Positions 33,538-35,236 of a DNA stretch of 35,236 nt are shown in pieces. Source of the stretch: Xanthomonas sp. (GTDB lineage Bacteria > Pseudomonadota > Gammaproteobacteria > Xanthomonadales > Xanthomonadaceae). The DNA is taken from the NCBI RefSeq assembly GCF_017163755.1, contig NZ_JAFIWC010000039.1:1-35236 (forward strand). The letters run 5' to 3'. A program made the position numbers and the translations under genes. Within the stretch, counting starts at the first letter, position 1; every line of letters begins with the position of its first letter. The notes under the pieces were generated by a model. The model saw nothing but the letters and a program-made list of their open reading frames with translations. It searched no databases and was not told where the DNA came from.

Positions 33538-34110
33538 ATGCGTCTGCGTCATTCCCTGTTCGCCCTTGCCCTGGCCACCGCCGTTCCCGGCCTGGCCGCC
33601 GCGGCCGAAACCAAGTACGACGGCTTCCTGTGCTGCAACATGCGCAGCGACGGCAGCTGGATCAGCGACAGCAACTATGCCGAGAACGGCAAGCGGGTGA
33701 TCCCGGCCGGCACCCCGGTCAAGGTCACCGGCTACGGCCGCTACCGGGTCAACGTGCTGATCGACGGCCAGAAGCAGTCCATCGGCAACGACTACAGCCG
33801 CGACCTGGGCAACGAGGCCTTCGCCCAGCGCTACGTGGTGTTGCAGGATCCCAAGCTCAAGCTGGCCGGATACCCGCAGAAGATCCGCGAGGCGATCGCC
33901 AGCGGCCGCGTCACCAAGGGCATGACCCGCGAGCAGACCCTGATGGCGCTGGGCTATCCGATCAGCAGCGAGAACCCGAACCTGGACAGCAACCTGTGGC
34001 GCTACTGGCTGAGCAGCTTCGGCGAGTTCCAGGTGTCCTTCGACGGCGCCGGCAAGATCGACAAGGTCACCACCGACCCGCAGACCCAGAACCTGGTCTG
34101 GCTGCCGTAA
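33538..34110 (+). CDS. Periplasmic protein with BamE/OmlA-like C-terminal segment
   Basis: A 190-residue exported protein. The ATG at 33538 has a strong Shine-Dalgarno (AAAGGAG, six bases upstream). A signal peptide ends near LAAAAE (residue 23). The N-terminal half starts with KYDGFLCCNMRSDGSWISD, containing a Cys-Cys pair, followed by an SH3-like beta stretch (VIPAGTPVKVTGYGRYRVNVLIDG). Residues about 125-178 (VTKGMTREQTLMALGYP, then LWRYW and FQVSFDGAGKIDKV) follow the helix-helix-strand pattern of SmpA/OmlA/BamE domains. There is no lipobox, so it is probably soluble in the periplasm. The specific role is not known; envelope maintenance is plausible. Confidence 0.85.
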   Translation: MRLRHSLFALALATAVPGLAAAAETKYDGFLCCNMRSDGSWISDSNYAENGKRVIPAGTPVKVTGYGRYRVNVLIDGQKQSIGNDYSRDLGNEAFAQRYVVLQDPKLKLAGYPQKIREAIASGRVTKGMTREQTLMALGYPISSENPNLDSNLWRYWLSSFGEFQVSFDGAGKIDKVTTDPQTQNLVWLP

Positions 34111-34133
34111 GCCGGCGGCCACGCAGCGCACGT

Positions 34134-34153
34134 GCATCGCCGGCGGGCGATGC
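34134..34153. terminator. Hairpin between convergent genes
   Basis: gcatcgcc (34134-34141) and ggcgatgc (34146-34153) form a perfect 8-bp stem with a four-base loop, 24 bases after the stop of the periplasmic protein gene and about 50 bases beyond the GH43 stop on the other strand. No T tract is present, so intrinsic termination would be weak. Confidence 0.5.
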
Positions 34154-34204
34154 GCGTGCGCCGCGGCGCAGGCGCACGCGACGGCATGGCCGTCGTGCGC
34201 GCGC

Positions 34205-35221
34205 TCAAGCGCCGTAGGGATCGATCGGCGCGATGCGCCCCTGCGCGTCGTGGCGCAGTTCGGTGACCTTGATGCAGCGCAGATGGGTCACGCCGCCGGA
34301 CAGCGTCGAGTCGTGGTAGAACAGGTGCCACCGGCCCTGGAACTGGCAGATCGAATGGTGGGTGGTCCAGCCGATCACCGGGCGCATGATCGGCCCCTGG
34401 TAGGTGAACGGCCCGTACGGCGTGTCGGCCACCGCGTAGCACAGCAGGTGGGTGTCGCCGGTGGAATAGGACAGGTAGTAGCGCCCATCGTATTTGTGCA
34501 ACCACGGCGCTTCGAAGAAGCGGCGCGCATGGTCGCCGGCCAGCAGCGGCTGGCCGTGTTCGTCGACGATGCTGACCTCGCGCGGCGGCTCGGCGAACTG
34601 GGTCATGTCCGCGCGCAGCCGCGCCACCCGCGGGCCCAGCGCCGGCTCGGCGTCGGCCGGTTCCTCGTGCGCCGGCGCATAGGCGTTGTCGCGGTACTTC
34701 TGCAGCTGCCCGCCCCAGATCCCGCCGAAGTACAGGTAGTGCTCGCCGTCGTCGTCGGCGAACACCGCCGGATCGATCGAGTAGCTGCCGTCGATGGGCT
34801 GCGGCTCGGCGGCGAACGGGCCTTCCGGGCGCGTGCCGACGGCCACGCCGATCTGGAAGATGCCGTCGGCGCGCTTGGCCGGGAAATACAGGTAGTAGCG
34901 CCCATCCCTGTACGCCGCGTCGGGCGCCCACATCTGCCGTTCGGCCCACGGCACGTCGTTCACGTGCAGCGCCACGCCGCAGTCCAGCGCCGGGCCGTCG
35001 GCGCTGTCCATGCGGAACACGTGGTAGTCCTCCATGTCGAAATGGCCGCCGTCGTCGTTGAACGGCACGCCGGCGTCGATGTCGTGCGAGGGATAGATAT
35101 AGATCGCGCCGTCGAAGACGTGCGCCGACGGATCGGCGGTGTACATGTGGGTCACCAGCGGTGGCGAGATGGCGCGGCTGGCCAGGGTCTGCAGGTCGTC
35201 GGCGGGGGGGGCGGGGGGCAT
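34205..35221 (-). CDS. Glycoside hydrolase family 43 enzyme (beta-xylosidase / alpha-L-arabinofuranosidase type)
   Basis: The first ATG in the window (35221) gives 338 residues, a normal length for a single-domain GH43. The five-bladed propeller active site is complete: the general base Asp30 in YTADPSAHVF, the pKa-modulating Asp150 in SIDPAVF, and the catalytic acid Glu237 in FFEAPWLHK. Other blade motifs are WAPDAAYRDGRYYLYF and GRWHLFYHD. There is no signal peptide, so it acts in the cytoplasm on imported xylo- or arabino-oligosaccharides unless the start lies upstream. The frame stays open to the window edge and no clear Shine-Dalgarno precedes this ATG, so a longer N-terminus is possible. 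Substrate (xylose or arabinose linkage) cannot be decided from sequence alone. Confidence 0.92.
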   Translation of the reverse strand: MPPAPPADDLQTLASRAISPPLVTHMYTADPSAHVFDGAIYIYPSHDIDAGVPFNDDGGHFDMEDYHVFRMDSADGPALDCGVALHVNDVPWAERQMWAPDAAYRDGRYYLYFPAKRADGIFQIGVAVGTRPEGPFAAEPQPIDGSYSIDPAVFADDDGEHYLYFGGIWGGQLQKYRDNAYAPAHEEPADAEPALGPRVARLRADMTQFAEPPREVSIVDEHGQPLLAGDHARRFFEAPWLHKYDGRYYLSYSTGDTHLLCYAVADTPYGPFTYQGPIMRPVIGWTTHHSICQFQGRWHLFYHDSTLSGGVTHLRCIKVTELRHDAQGRIAPIDPYGA

Positions 35222-35236
35222 GGCGCGGTCGTGCTC

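Overview
The window is GC-rich DNA, roughly two thirds GC in most genes, with strong G/C preference at third codon positions. It encodes a Xanthomonadaceae-type gene set: a two-partner-secretion exoprotein and transporter, an Oar-like TonB receptor beside a flavin-dependent halogenase, plsB, pyrF and a GH43 enzyme. Xanthomonas or a close relative is the best guess, inferred from gene content and style rather than from a marker gene. No rRNA, tRNA, CRISPR array or intact insertion sequence was seen.

Region 1 (1-17428, all minus strand) is a contact-dependent-inhibition-like (CDI/FHA) locus. Transcription would run fhaC transporter, then a giant exoprotein of about 4,813 residues, then a four-helix membrane protein placed where an immunity gene belongs, then a short toxin-like C-terminal fragment, then a small protein that overlaps that fragment by ATGA. 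The base composition falls abruptly at the AENN motif of the exoprotein. Everything beyond it (positions 1 to about 2190) is AT-richer, which fits exchange of toxin/immunity cassettes by horizontal transfer. Between about 10.6 and 14.4 kb the exoprotein is built from five copies of a unit of about 259 residues.

Region 2 (17685-19524, plus strand) holds a lipoprotein acid phosphatase overlapping pyrF. Beyond pyrF lie an AT-rich stretch and a strong intrinsic terminator, a possible small-RNA locus.

Region 3 (19540-28616, minus strand) looks like a carbohydrate-responsive locus. It contains a secreted discoidin-plus-glycosidase-like protein, a LacI-family regulator overlapping it by GTGA, a TonB-dependent Oar-like receptor and a flavin-dependent tryptophan-type halogenase. 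A perfect LacI-family operator overlaps the predicted -10 of the glycosidase promoter, which points to autoregulation. Two perfect hairpins separate receptor and halogenase.

Region 4 (28796-35236) is mostly housekeeping. It has a lipoprotein of unknown function joined by TAATG to plsB, a 28-bp inverted REP-like repeat, a DUF488 gene overlapping a YdcH-like gene, a periplasmic protein with a BamE-like C-terminal segment, and a GH43 glycosidase whose 5' end may run past the window edge.
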